DNA from: Bacillus sp. B15-48
GTDB lineage: Bacteria; Bacillota; Bacilli; Bacillales; Cytobacillaceae
DNA: 64,000 nucleotides
Reading direction: 5' to 3'
NCBI RefSeq assembly: GCF_016879755.1
Contig: NZ_WOFU01000002.1
Coordinates: 372,001 to 436,000, forward strand
This document shows, piece by piece, positions 56,011 to 64,000 of the stretch (its first letter is position 1; each line of letters opens with the position of its first letter). The translations under genes were made by a program, and so were the position numbers. The notes below the pieces were generated by a model. That model was not told the DNA's origin and did no database searches. It saw only the letters and a program-made list of their open reading frames with translations.

Positions 56011-57792
56011 TCATCCAACCGTATTTCGGGGAATGTAAAAGGAAAATGTCGTTCCGTGTCCTACTTTGCTCGTTACCGAGATATTCCCTTTATGGGCATC
56101 AATGATATTCTTAGCAATCGCCAGCCCTAAGCCTGTTCCGGAACGACCACGCGTTCTAGATTTATCGCCTTTATAAAATCGTTCAAATAAGAATGGGAGA
56201 TCCTCTTCAGGTATACCTGGTCCCTCATCACTCACTTGAAATAATAATAGACCTCGGTCCGTTGATTGTACAGAGACTGTTATCGATGCTCTTTCAGTAT
56301 GCCTTATTGCATTATCAAGTAAATTGGTTAAAACCTGTTCAATCCGGTCAGCATCAAAGGAGTATTCATTCTCATCCAATTCAAATTCAATTTTCAATTC
56401 ATTCTCTTTTTCCTTAGCAAGCGTTTGGAATTTACGGATAATCCGATTCATATAAGGCCTCAAATCGACGTTCTCTACGTCTAACTGCATATGTCCTGAC
56501 TGTAGCCTAGCTAAATCCAATAATTCATTTACTAATCTACCCATACGGAGAGATTCATCATAGATAATTTGAGCCATCTCTTGCTTTTCTTCATTTGTTT
56601 CTGCAATCCCATCGACAATTGCCTCACTGTACCCTTGAAGCATGGAGATTGGTGTGCGTAATTCATGGGAGACGTTAGCAATAAAATCATCTCTTAATTT
56701 ATCGAGCTTACGTTCTTCAGTCATATCCCGTATTACGGCCACAGCGCCACGAATCGACTTTTTATTAAATAACGGACTTACGATAATCACCCATGTACGT
56801 CCCTGAAGAGTGACTTCTCCCACTTGTTCCTTTACCGTACTTACAGCCATTTGAAAAAGTTCCATCACTTTTGATGGGACTGCATCGGTATTTTCATTCG
56901 CTCCTTGTTCATAATACCAATAACGTAAAAATTGTTCTGCAGGTGGATTCGTAATTAAAATTGTCCCATCTCGGTTAAACGTGATGACACCATCTGCCAT
57001 GCTACTTAAAATACTTGAAAGTTGCTCCTTCTCCTGACTTAAAGCATTCATGTTAAATTTTAATTGCCTTCCCATCTGGTTAAAGGCAGTTCCTAATTCA
57101 CCGATTTCATCATTTGTCAGGATTGGAACTTTTGTATCAAACTTTCCTCTTGCTACTTCAAAGGCTACTTCACGCATTTTTCGTAATGGCGCATTGATTC
57201 TAGTCGATAGAAAGAATGCGAAAATTGTCGTGAGAACGATTGCTACACCAGCAGCTACTAGAATGAATTTTGTTGTTTGCTGTATTGTTTCTTCCATGAC
57301 CTCAAGGGACTGATAAATAAAAACTGCACCATCGTCGCCTTGAAACCCATGTACGGGAACCCCTACGATAAAATATTGGGTCCCACTACGATCATTTTCT
57401 GGGTAGGTAATAATTTTATCTATTGTTTGATCTTCTTGAAAAACAGGAAGAAAATCATCATCATTTATAAAGTAGGAGGCTGGAATATTCGGTAAATCCA
57501 CCGTGTTCGGAGAATAAAAATACGTCTCCTCATCCATTACTACGGCTGCATTCGTTACTTCATCAAGTAACCCCCATGATATTTCAAGCCCTATCCCTTG
57601 TTCCCCTCCACTATGTTGTTCAAGATTTAGAGAGATTTTCTTCGCTGTGTAGGTTAAATCATTTCTAGCTTCGTTTATCGTGTAGTTTTCGAAAAACTCT
57701 AGCAACAAAACGGTTAAAATGGATAAAACAAAGGAGACAAGCAAAAGAATTGTAAACCATAGTTTACCTACAACACTCCGCCAAAACATCAT
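56011..57792 (-). CDS. resE: Sensor histidine kinase ResE
   Basis: A 593-aa membrane sensor. Two TM helices flank an extracellular domain (~28-170), then HAMP (~195-248), PAS (~258-365), HisKA with [12 protein letters not shown] (phospho-His near 373) and HATPase with N, G1 and G2 boxes ([27 protein letters not shown]). It phosphorylates ResD in response to low oxygen or redox signals and drives respiratory genes, including qcrABC in B. subtilis. It overlaps resD by 4 nt (ATGA). Confidence 0.95.
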   Translation of the reverse strand: MMFWRSVVGKLWFTILLLVSFVLSILTVLLLEFFENYTINEARNDLTYTAKKISLNLEQHSGGEQGIGLEISWGLLDEVTNAAVVMDEETYFYSPNTVDLPNIPASYFINDDDFLPVFQEDQTIDKIITYPENDRSGTQYFIVGVPVHGFQGDDGAVFIYQSLEVMEETIQQTTKFILVAAGVAIVLTTIFAFFLSTRINAPLRKMREVAFEVARGKFDTKVPILTNDEIGELGTAFNQMGRQLKFNMNALSQEKEQLSSILSSMADGVITFNRDGTILITNPPAEQFLRYWYYEQGANENTDAVPSKVMELFQMAVSTVKEQVGEVTLQGRTWVIIVSPLFNKKSIRGAVAVIRDMTEERKLDKLRDDFIANVSHELRTPISMLQGYSEAIVDGIAETNEEKQEMAQIIYDESLRMGRLVNELLDLARLQSGHMQLDVENVDLRPYMNRIIRKFQTLAKEKENELKIEFELDENEYSFDADRIEQVLTNLLDNAIRHTERASITVSVQSTDRGLLLFQVSDEGPGIPEEDLPFLFERFYKGDKSRTRGRSGTGLGLAIAKNIIDAHKGNISVTSKVGHGTTFSFYIPRNTVG

Positions 57793-58505
57793 TCATTGAC
57801 TACCTCAAATTTATAGCCAACCCCCCATACCGTGACGATCATCTTTGCTGCTTGCTCAGAAACTTTATTTAATTTCTCTCGCAAACGCTTAACATGTGTA
57901 TCCACCGTTCTTAAATCACCAAAAAACTCATAATGCCATACTTCTTTTAGAAGCTGTTCGCGATCAAATACTTTATCTGGTGCTTTTGCGAGGAAATATA
58001 ATAATTCATATTCCTTAGGAGTCAAACTAACTTCATTTCCGCCTGCGGTTACTCGATGTGCATCATTGTCAATTGTTAGATGAGGGAACACAATCACATC
58101 TTTTGTTGTTGTTTCAGTCTGTAGATAACTTGTACTAGATGAACGGCGAAGCATCGCTTTTACCCTTAGTACTACTTCCCTAGGACTAAACGGTTTAACG
58201 ATATAATCATCCGTCCCAACTTCAAAACCTTGAACACGATTTACTTCTTCACCCTTAGCCGTCAGCATAATGACCGGTGTTGATTTCTTCTCGCGGAGTT
58301 CGCGACAAACTTCAATTCCATCCTTACCAGGCATCATTAAATCCAGCAAAATAACATCGTAGTCATTTGCTAGCGATTTTGCTAAAGCCTCATTCCCATC
58401 TTCTGCTTCATCAATAATATAGTTTTCACGCTCTAAATACATTTTTAATAATCTTCTAATTCTTTCTTCATCATCCACTACTAATACTTTAATTTCCTTC
58501 TCCAT
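57789..58505 (-). CDS. resD: Response regulator ResD
   Basis: A 238-aa OmpR-family regulator. Receiver Asp is D55 (LLDLMMPG) with D11/D12 and K105 region; the C-terminal winged helix (~145-238) has the GVGYKFEV end. ATG 58505 has AGGAGGG ~10 nt upstream; the longer frame to 58622 has no SD. ResD controls anaerobic respiration, cytochromes and the res operon in B. subtilis. It overlaps resE. Confidence 0.95.
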   Translation of the reverse strand: MEKEIKVLVVDDEERIRRLLKMYLERENYIIDEAEDGNEALAKSLANDYDVILLDLMMPGKDGIEVCRELREKKSTPVIMLTAKGEEVNRVQGFEVGTDDYIVKPFSPREVVLRVKAMLRRSSSTSYLQTETTTKDVIVFPHLTIDNDAHRVTAGGNEVSLTPKEYELLYFLAKAPDKVFDREQLLKEVWHYEFFGDLRTVDTHVKRLREKLNKVSEQAAKMIVTVWGVGYKFEVVNE

Positions 58506-58682
58506 TAAAACAATCCCTCCTACGAATAATTGTACTGAATGAAATCGTTCGTTGCTATTGTTTTTTACCTGTTTGATAATGTTAACCTTAGTATTACCTA
58601 AAAACAGACACACTTTTATCATATTTTGTTCATGTTTATGACAATATAAAAAAATAAATCAAGTAGATGTTTTGAAAAAACC

Positions 58683-58708
58683 TTCACTGAGTTCAATAGT
58701 GAAGGCTC
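58683..58708 (-). terminator. Terminator after resC, before resD
   Basis: Stem GCCTTCACT / AGTGAAGGT with a 9-nt loop and a TTTTTTC tail on the minus strand. It lies between resC and resD, so resABC can end here while resDE also starts from its own promoter. Confidence 0.82.
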
Positions 58709-58723
58709 TGTTGATGAAACTGA

Positions 58724-59911
58724 TTAAGATCCGGCATATGAATGCAAACCAGCAATGACCAGGTTTACGACAATTAAGTTAAACATGATAATCGCAAAGC
58801 CAATAACTGCGAGCCATGCAGACTTTTCCCCATGCCAACCTTTGGACAATCGCAAATGTAAAAAGGCAGCATAAAATAGCCATGTAATAAGTGCCCATAC
58901 CTCCTTAGGGTCCCATCCCCAAAACCGGGTCCAAGCAATTTGAGCCCAAATCATCGCAAAAATTAACGCCCCAAGGGTAAAAACTGGGAAACCAATTAAA
59001 ACGGAACGATAGCTAATCTCATCTACTAAATCAAGATTTACATTTTTCACAAGTGGTTTGAGTGATGCAGCCACCCGTTTACGCAGAATTAACCTGAGTA
59101 ACCCATAAAGGATTGCACCGACAAACAATGACCAAATAACTGTATTTAGTCTTTTCGCATTGATAATTGCTGGAACTTCAACTAATGGCGTGAAGGCACC
59201 GTCTGTTGTCAACTCCCACTCATTTGGCCCAATAATTGCTGGCATTTCGTATTCATATACGGCTTGCACGCCATTTTTATCAGTGAAATTAAAATTCGCT
59301 TCATAATCTGTGATTGAGAATCCTACTGCTGCTACAATAAAACCGATTACACTTATCATTGAAAACATGACGAATTCCAACCAAAAAGTACTCTTACTCT
59401 TTTTTGTTTGATCAATTGCTTTTATTAAGTAAATTAGTCCCGCAGCAAATGAAATGGCTAAAATAGCTTCTCCTAAAGCAGCCGTTATTACGTGAATATG
59501 TAGCCAGTCACTTTGTAGAGCTGGGATTAGTGGTGAAATTTCCCTTGGAAACATACTAGCATAAGCAATAATTAATATTGCCACTGGCAATGTAAATACT
59601 CCTAAAAGCGGTGTTTTGTATATATAATAAATAACGATGAACGCCCCAACAAGACATAACCCAAAAAAGGTAGTAAACTCAAACAAGTTGCTGACAGGAG
59701 CATGCCCTGCAGCAATCCAGCGCGTAATAAAATAACCTACTTGTGATATAAAACCAATGATCGTAATGATGATTGCCAACTTCGCCCATTTGTTTGTTCC
59801 TTCTTGTTTTTCCCCTGTCTTTTTCGCCTTAATTGCACCACCAAATAATGCCGTTGCAATAAAATAGAGGATAAATGATATATATAATAAATTACCGCTC
59901 AACTCAACCAT
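58724..59911 (-). CDS. resC: Cytochrome c biogenesis protein ResC (CcsA-type)
   Basis: The second membrane part of the system II cytochrome c maturation complex. About eight TM helices hold the WWD-type haem motif [21 protein letters not shown] (near 305-325) and the conserved His residues. ATG 59911 (395 aa) has AAGGGGGAG upstream; the longer frame lies inside resB. It works with ResB; QcrC is one cytochrome c needing this system. Confidence 0.93.
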   Translation of the reverse strand: MVELSGNLLYISFILYFIATALFGGAIKAKKTGEKQEGTNKWAKLAIIITIIGFISQVGYFITRWIAAGHAPVSNLFEFTTFFGLCLVGAFIVIYYIYKTPLLGVFTLPVAILIIAYASMFPREISPLIPALQSDWLHIHVITAALGEAILAISFAAGLIYLIKAIDQTKKSKSTFWLEFVMFSMISVIGFIVAAVGFSITDYEANFNFTDKNGVQAVYEYEMPAIIGPNEWELTTDGAFTPLVEVPAIINAKRLNTVIWSLFVGAILYGLLRLILRKRVAASLKPLVKNVNLDLVDEISYRSVLIGFPVFTLGALIFAMIWAQIAWTRFWGWDPKEVWALITWLFYAAFLHLRLSKGWHGEKSAWLAVIGFAIIMFNLIVVNLVIAGLHSYAGS

Positions 59912-61553
59912 AATTCTCCCCCTTATCCTTGCTTTCTTGATCATCAAGCTGATCTTTTGGAACATCTAAATCTGTCCCTGAAAAAACAACCTCAAGTTCC
60001 CGTTTTAAACCGTACCAGTTTTTATTCGAATGTGCCGCAAGCCAAATTTGCCCGTCTCCTGTCTTTCTTACCCATAAACGTCGGTGATTCCAATAAGCTC
60101 CTTGGACAACCCCAATCATAAAGATGATTCCCCCAAAAGAAATAACCCATAGAGTCCTATCTTTACGTACGGTTAAACCTGTAACATTTTTCGTTTCCAC
60201 CGCTTTGAAAGTCATCTTATAATCATTATCACCAAATGGTTCAATCGTCTGCTGAATGGCTACGAAACTAACTTCTCCATCTGGATAATCTGGGGTGTTC
60301 ATTTCGAAAATAAACGCTGGATTATTAGGTATACGTGATTTTGTTGCTGGTTCACCGTCAGCGTTAAACTCAAAATCCGGAAAATAGCTGATTACTTTCA
60401 CAGAATAGCCATTTCCTAAATCATAGGTTGTTTGTGGGTTTGTTAAATGAATATGGACATCGCCAAACTCTTCCCCAGTTTCTTTATTTTGTAAGGAGAA
60501 CGTCATTTCACTTAACTCATTTAATTTATAATCAACCTGATAAAGGGCCATCCCGTCCACCTTTAAAGGTTCATTTACACGGATTTCAGCGTCTCTGATC
60601 TTATTTAGCTCTGGTTCTTCCCCAGCGACCGTATTACCGGCCGTCTCATAAAGGGTAACATTTGCTTGGTACGTTTTCACGACACCTTGATTTCGTTCAA
60701 GAGCTCGTTCAAAAACTTCAGGATCTGTTTCTTTATCATATAGTTCTACGATAAATTGATGATGCGTAAGATAGTATTGGCCATCCGTCTCGGGAATGAC
60801 TCTCGTTTCACCTTCACGAATCCATAATGTTTCATCAATGTACATTCCTGGAACAAAGCGAAGCATCGAACCAATTAAGAAAATAATTAACCCAATATGA
60901 TTAACATATGGACCCCACCGTGAAAAGCGGTTTTTTTCCGCCAAAATATCGCCATTTTCTTCACGGATTTTATATCGTTTCGCGATTAAATTTTTCTTAA
61001 GAAGCTCGAAAGAGTCGACCTTTTTTGGAGACTCCGATATACCAAACAATCTTTGGCGTTTTAAAAAACCTTCATGTCTAGTTACACGCTGATTATTCAG
61101 TGCTCGATATAACGGAATAACTCGATCTAAACTACATATTACTAAAGAAATTCCAATCGATGCGATTAACAGTAAATACCACCATGAACTGTATAAATTG
61201 TGGAAGCCAAGATCATAATATAGCTTTCCGAACCATCCATATTGATCATAATAATATTCCGCTGCGGGCATAATCGGTGGAATGTACATTTGCTGTGGCA
61301 GGATTGTTCCAATAATAGAAGCCAATAATGTTATCACAATCAACCATACGCCTACTTTTACAGAAGAGAAGAAGTTCCAGATCTTATCAATCATTGTTTT
61401 ATTATACGTTTGTGACCTTCTCGAACTTCCTTCGTAACGCATATCGAGAAGCTTACTATCTTTTTTACTGTCTTCGAGTATTTTCCCACAAGATTCACAA
61501 AGGACAGTCCCGTGCGGATTCACATGCCCGCATTCACACTTTACTTCATTCAT
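59904..61553 (-). CDS. resB: Cytochrome c biogenesis protein ResB, with N-terminal zinc-ribbon-like segment
   Basis: The large membrane subunit of system II maturation (549 aa). Four TM helices surround a long extracytoplasmic domain (~230-480), as in CcsB/ResB. The first ~30 residues carry CECGHVN and CESCGK, a Cys4 zinc-ribbon-like start ahead of the first TM. ATG 61553 has GGGGAG 8 nt upstream; a TTG two codons earlier is possible. It overlaps resC by 8 nt. Confidence 0.93.
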   Translation of the reverse strand: MNEVKCECGHVNPHGTVLCESCGKILEDSKKDSKLLDMRYEGSSRRSQTYNKTMIDKIWNFFSSVKVGVWLIVITLLASIIGTILPQQMYIPPIMPAAEYYYDQYGWFGKLYYDLGFHNLYSSWWYLLLIASIGISLVICSLDRVIPLYRALNNQRVTRHEGFLKRQRLFGISESPKKVDSFELLKKNLIAKRYKIREENGDILAEKNRFSRWGPYVNHIGLIIFLIGSMLRFVPGMYIDETLWIREGETRVIPETDGQYYLTHHQFIVELYDKETDPEVFERALERNQGVVKTYQANVTLYETAGNTVAGEEPELNKIRDAEIRVNEPLKVDGMALYQVDYKLNELSEMTFSLQNKETGEEFGDVHIHLTNPQTTYDLGNGYSVKVISYFPDFEFNADGEPATKSRIPNNPAFIFEMNTPDYPDGEVSFVAIQQTIEPFGDNDYKMTFKAVETKNVTGLTVRKDRTLWVISFGGIIFMIGVVQGAYWNHRRLWVRKTGDGQIWLAAHSNKNWYGLKRELEVVFSGTDLDVPKDQLDDQESKDKGENYG

Positions 61554-61580
61554 CTCCAAAACTCCCCATTTTTGTTTGCA

Positions 61581-62102
61581 TTACGGTTGAATTTCTTCCA
61601 TAAACTGATTAACCATTTGCTGAGTCAACTCCCCGGTATGTGAACGAGTGACCACTCCATCCTTATCAATTAAAAAAGTAATCGGTAAAGGATTAATCCC
61701 GTATGCCGTTTGTACTGTACCATGATCAATCATCACTGGAAAGCTTAAATTATGACGTTCAATGAAATTATTGACAACTAACTCAGATTCTCCAACATCA
61801 ACCGTAAGAACCTTTACACCCTTATCTTTAAAATAATGATAAGCATTGTCAATATACGGCATTTCTCGCTCGCAAGGCTTACACCATGTTGCCCAGAAAT
61901 TCAGAAAAACCCCTTCTCCTCGATAATCTGAAAGCTGATGCCTCTCACCATTCATATCTACTAAAGCGAAATCTGGTGCTGTTTTCCCAATTTCTACTTT
62001 TTGTATATTATCTTTTGTGAAATTGGCATAAAGAGTATATCCAACAGCAACGGCAAGAATCGCTAATATAAACATTCGTATAAACAATCGCTTTTTTTTC
62101 AT
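61581..62102 (-). CDS. resA: Thiol-disulfide oxidoreductase ResA
   Basis: A 173-aa membrane-anchored thioredoxin-like protein that reduces the haem-binding cysteines of apo-cytochrome c outside the cell. N-terminal TM at ~8-27; the active site CKPC is C74-C77 in WATWCKPCERE, with Glu and cis-Pro positions typical of ResA. It starts the resABC group, ~27 bp before resB. Confidence 0.95.
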   Translation of the reverse strand: MKKKRLFIRMFILAILAVAVGYTLYANFTKDNIQKVEIGKTAPDFALVDMNGERHQLSDYRGEGVFLNFWATWCKPCEREMPYIDNAYHYFKDKGVKVLTVDVGESELVVNNFIERHNLSFPVMIDHGTVQTAYGINPLPITFLIDKDGVVTRSHTGELTQQMVNQFMEEIQP

Positions 62103-62157
62103 TTGCGAAACCTCTCCCCTTTGTTAAACGTTGTCTATAATATACTAAAACAAAATT

Positions 62158-62889
62158 CTACTTTTTACGCTTTTCCATCGCTAACGTACGGAGCTGTTTG
62201 ACTTCATGTGGAGTTAATTCTCTCACCTCTCCTGCATTTAGTCCATGAAGTGTAACGGTACCATATCGTTCTCGTTTTAATTTAAGCACAGGATGGCCAA
62301 TTGCCTCAAACATTCTCCTAACTTGGCGATTTCTCCCCTCGTGTATCGTTAATTCTACGATTGATGTTTGTTTCTTCTTATCGATTGATAATAGCTTCAC
62401 CTTTGCAGGTGCTGTTTTCCCATCCTCTAGACGGATCCCTCTTTCTAGGCTTCTTAATTTTTCCTTTAACGGGATTTCTTTTATTTTTGCTACATATACT
62501 TTTTCAACCTCACTGCTCGGATGCATAAGCAAATTCGCAAACTCGCCATCATTCGTTAATACCAATGCACCCGAAGTATCAAAATCCAGTCTCCCCACCG
62601 GATAAATTCGTTGCTCAATATGGTGAAAATAATCCGTAACTACTTTTCTCCCTTTATCATCTTTTACACTTGAAATAACTCCGCGCGGTTTATAAAAAAG
62701 AAAATAGACCGGTTCTTCTCGCTCTAATGGAATTCCATTGACCTCTATTTTATCAGAGGGTCCTACCTTCGTTCCTAATTCCTTCACTACGTTGCCATTT
62801 ACGGTCACTTTGCCTTCAAGAATTAACTCTTCCGCTTTTCTTCTTGAAGCAACGCCGGCGTGGGCAATTATTTTTTGCAATCTCTCCAT
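62158..62889 (-). CDS. rluB: 23S rRNA pseudouridine synthase RluB
   Basis: A 243-aa RsuA/RluB-family enzyme. It has an S4 RNA-binding domain (MERLQKIIAHAGVASRRKAEEL, ~1-60) and the catalytic GRLDFDTSGALVLTNDG with Asp ~102. ATG 62889 is chosen for the AGGGGTG SD; the ATG at 62910 is less likely. It precedes resA by ~55 bp, so may be cotranscribed, and follows spmB. Confidence 0.93.
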   Translation of the reverse strand: MERLQKIIAHAGVASRRKAEELILEGKVTVNGNVVKELGTKVGPSDKIEVNGIPLEREEPVYFLFYKPRGVISSVKDDKGRKVVTDYFHHIEQRIYPVGRLDFDTSGALVLTNDGEFANLLMHPSSEVEKVYVAKIKEIPLKEKLRSLERGIRLEDGKTAPAKVKLLSIDKKKQTSIVELTIHEGRNRQVRRMFEAIGHPVLKLKRERYGTVTLHGLNAGEVRELTPHEVKQLRTLAMEKRKK

Positions 62890-62998
62890 GCTGGTCACCC
62901 CTATTTTCATTCTTCATCTAATCATTATTTTGCTAGCTTGCCATCCTTATGAATTATGACATAGTTTTCTTTGTTTTCAAAGCATCACAACTTAAAAA

Positions 62999-63023
62999 AA
63001 GGTACCCTTCATCAAGGCACCCT
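62999..63023 (-). terminator. Terminator after spmB
   Basis: Imperfect stem AGGGTGCCTT / AAGGGTACC with a short loop and a TTTTTTT tail on the minus strand, ~20 bp past the spmB stop. Confidence 0.7.
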
Positions 63024-63038
63024 GAAAAAATCACATTA

Positions 63039-63569
63039 TTATTTAAACAACAGTGTTACTACGACGATCGCCGCAATAAATCCAACTAAGTCAGCTAGTA
63101 ACCCTACTTTGAGAGCGTCCCCCATTTTCTTAATTCCCACAGCTCCAAAATAAACAGTTAATACATAAAAAGTTGTGTCTGTGCTCCCTTGAAGTGTAGA
63201 AGCGAGTCTTCCAATAAATGAATCAGGACCATGTGTGGCAATGATATCGCTCGTCATCCCTAACGCTGCATTTCCGGAAATCGGACGGATAATCGCGAGA
63301 GGAATAATGTCTGCCGGTATCCCTATTTTTTCAAGAAACGGTCGAATCATATCAATCAAATGATCGAGTGCCCCTGACGCCCGAAAAATAGAAATCGCCA
63401 CCATCATCCCGACAAGAAAGGGAATAATCGAAACCGCCATCTTAATTCCTTCTTTTCCACCCTCGACAAATGTTTCGTAGGTTGGGACCTTTTTTAATGT
63501 TCCATAGATTAAAATAAATCCAATAAGAACAGGGATAAACCAAAGTGATATCGCAGAAATGATTTGCAT
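63039..63569 (-). CDS. spmB: Spore maturation protein SpmB
   Basis: A 176-aa membrane protein with about five TM helices (nucleoside transporter-like gate fold), paired with SpmA. Both help dehydrate the spore core in B. subtilis. ATG 63569 (MQIISAISLWFIP) fits the usual 178-aa length with GATGAGG upstream; it overlaps the end of spmA. The IPFLVGMMVAISIFR and GNAALGMTSDIIATHG motifs are characteristic. Confidence 0.94.
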   Translation of the reverse strand: MQIISAISLWFIPVLIGFILIYGTLKKVPTYETFVEGGKEGIKMAVSIIPFLVGMMVAISIFRASGALDHLIDMIRPFLEKIGIPADIIPLAIIRPISGNAALGMTSDIIATHGPDSFIGRLASTLQGSTDTTFYVLTVYFGAVGIKKMGDALKVGLLADLVGFIAAIVVVTLLFK

Positions 63570-63576
63570 GCAAACC

Positions 63577-64000
63577 TCATCCTTTTCGGCTTCTTCGATA
63601 ATAAAAATACCTGTCAATTAATATTGCTGCAATCGCTGAAATCATTGTAGCAATAAGTGTAGGACCGACGATTTCAGTTGGAGAAGCAGAGTCATACGTG
63701 ATTCTTATGGCAATCACCGTTGTCGGGATAAGCGTAATACTAGATGTATTGATGGCTAAAAACGTAATCATCGACCGACTGACAGTGTCCTTTCCCCCAT
63801 TTAAAGCCTTTAACTCCTCCATTGCTTTTATCCCTAATGGTGTCGCTGCATTTCCGAGTCCAAATGTATTTGCCATCATATTAGAAAGGATGTACCCCAC
63901 TGCTGGATGATTTGCTGGAACTTCAGGAAATAACCTTGTGATAATTGGCCGGAACAACCGAGCCAGCTTCTCTAACAACCCTGCTGTTTCAGCAATTTTC
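63577..64000 (-). CDS. spmA: Spore maturation protein SpmA, C-terminal part (cut by window edge)
   Basis: The open frame runs past the right end of the window, so only the last ~140 codons are seen. The visible part (YILSNMMANTFGLGNAATPLGIKAMEELKALNG) matches SpmA, which partners SpmB in spore core dehydration. The start codon and N-terminus are outside. The stop lies just before the spmB start. Confidence 0.93.
   Translation of the reverse strand, partial: KIAETAGLLEKLARLFRPIITRLFPEVPANHPAVGYILSNMMANTFGLGNAATPLGIKAMEELKALNGGKDTVSRSMITFLAINTSSITLIPTTVIAIRITYDSASPTEIVGPTLIATMISAIAAILIDRYFYYRRSRKG

Overview
The window is a 64 kb piece of a chromosome from an endospore-forming, low-GC Gram-positive bacterium of the Bacillaceae. 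The evidence is gene order and protein similarity as I recognise them. It follows the Bacillus subtilis segment from panB/birA through qcr, aro, men/hep, spoIVA, der, cmk, sleB, gudB, recS and res to spmAB. Sporulation and germination genes (spoIVA, seaA-like, ypeB, sleB, spmA/spmB) and bacillithiol genes (bshA, bshB1, ypdA) support this. No species is assigned.

Layout. 1-6.2 kb: panB (cut by the window edge), a long panB leader, and the run birA-cca-bshA-bshB1-mgsA-dapB-ypjD. 6.4-9.6 kb: a YitT-family protein on the plus strand facing a YugP-like protease, ypjB and ypjA. 9.6-14.3 kb: the cytochrome bc complex qcrABC, then ypiF, reoY/ypiB and ypiA. 14.3-21.7 kb: an odd amidohydrolase-like gene, then aroA, tyrA, hisC, aroH, aroB, aroC (chorismate and aromatic amino acids, with no trp operon between aroH and hisC). 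21.8-26.3 kb: ndk, hepT, menG, hepS (menaquinone), mtrB (TRAP), folE, hbs. 26.7-33.8 kb: spoIVA, yphF, a DUF2768 gene, gpsA, der and three membrane or sporulation genes.

33.9-36.6 kb is the accessory spot. A small conserved gene, ypzI, is followed by a roughly 2.2 kb group II intron (probably class IIC) on the opposite strand. The intron sits directly behind the T-tract of a terminator hairpin. Beyond it lies an array of about six degenerate repeats with a period near 41 bp that belongs to no gene I can see.

36.6-64 kb: ypfD (S1 protein), a plsC-like gene, cmk, ypfB, ypeB, sleB, prsW, ansA, ypdA, gudB, mecB, ypbG, ypbF, ypbE, ypbD, recS-type recQ, ypbB, fer, an M23/LysM peptidase, rsiX-sigX, resE-resD-resC-resB-resA, rluB, spmB and spmA (cut by the edge). 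Almost everything reads on the minus strand. The plus-strand exceptions are ypjC, ypzI, ansA and fer.

I found no CRISPR array, rRNA or tRNA gene, prophage or defence island. The observations most worth following up are the intron/terminator/repeat cluster, the panB leader with its attenuator-like hairpin, the catalytically degenerate amidohydrolase-like gene, and TRAP without a neighbouring trp operon. Start codons were chosen by Shine-Dalgarno (SD) spacing and recalled homologue lengths, so many differ from the longest open frame. All coordinates were worked out by eye.
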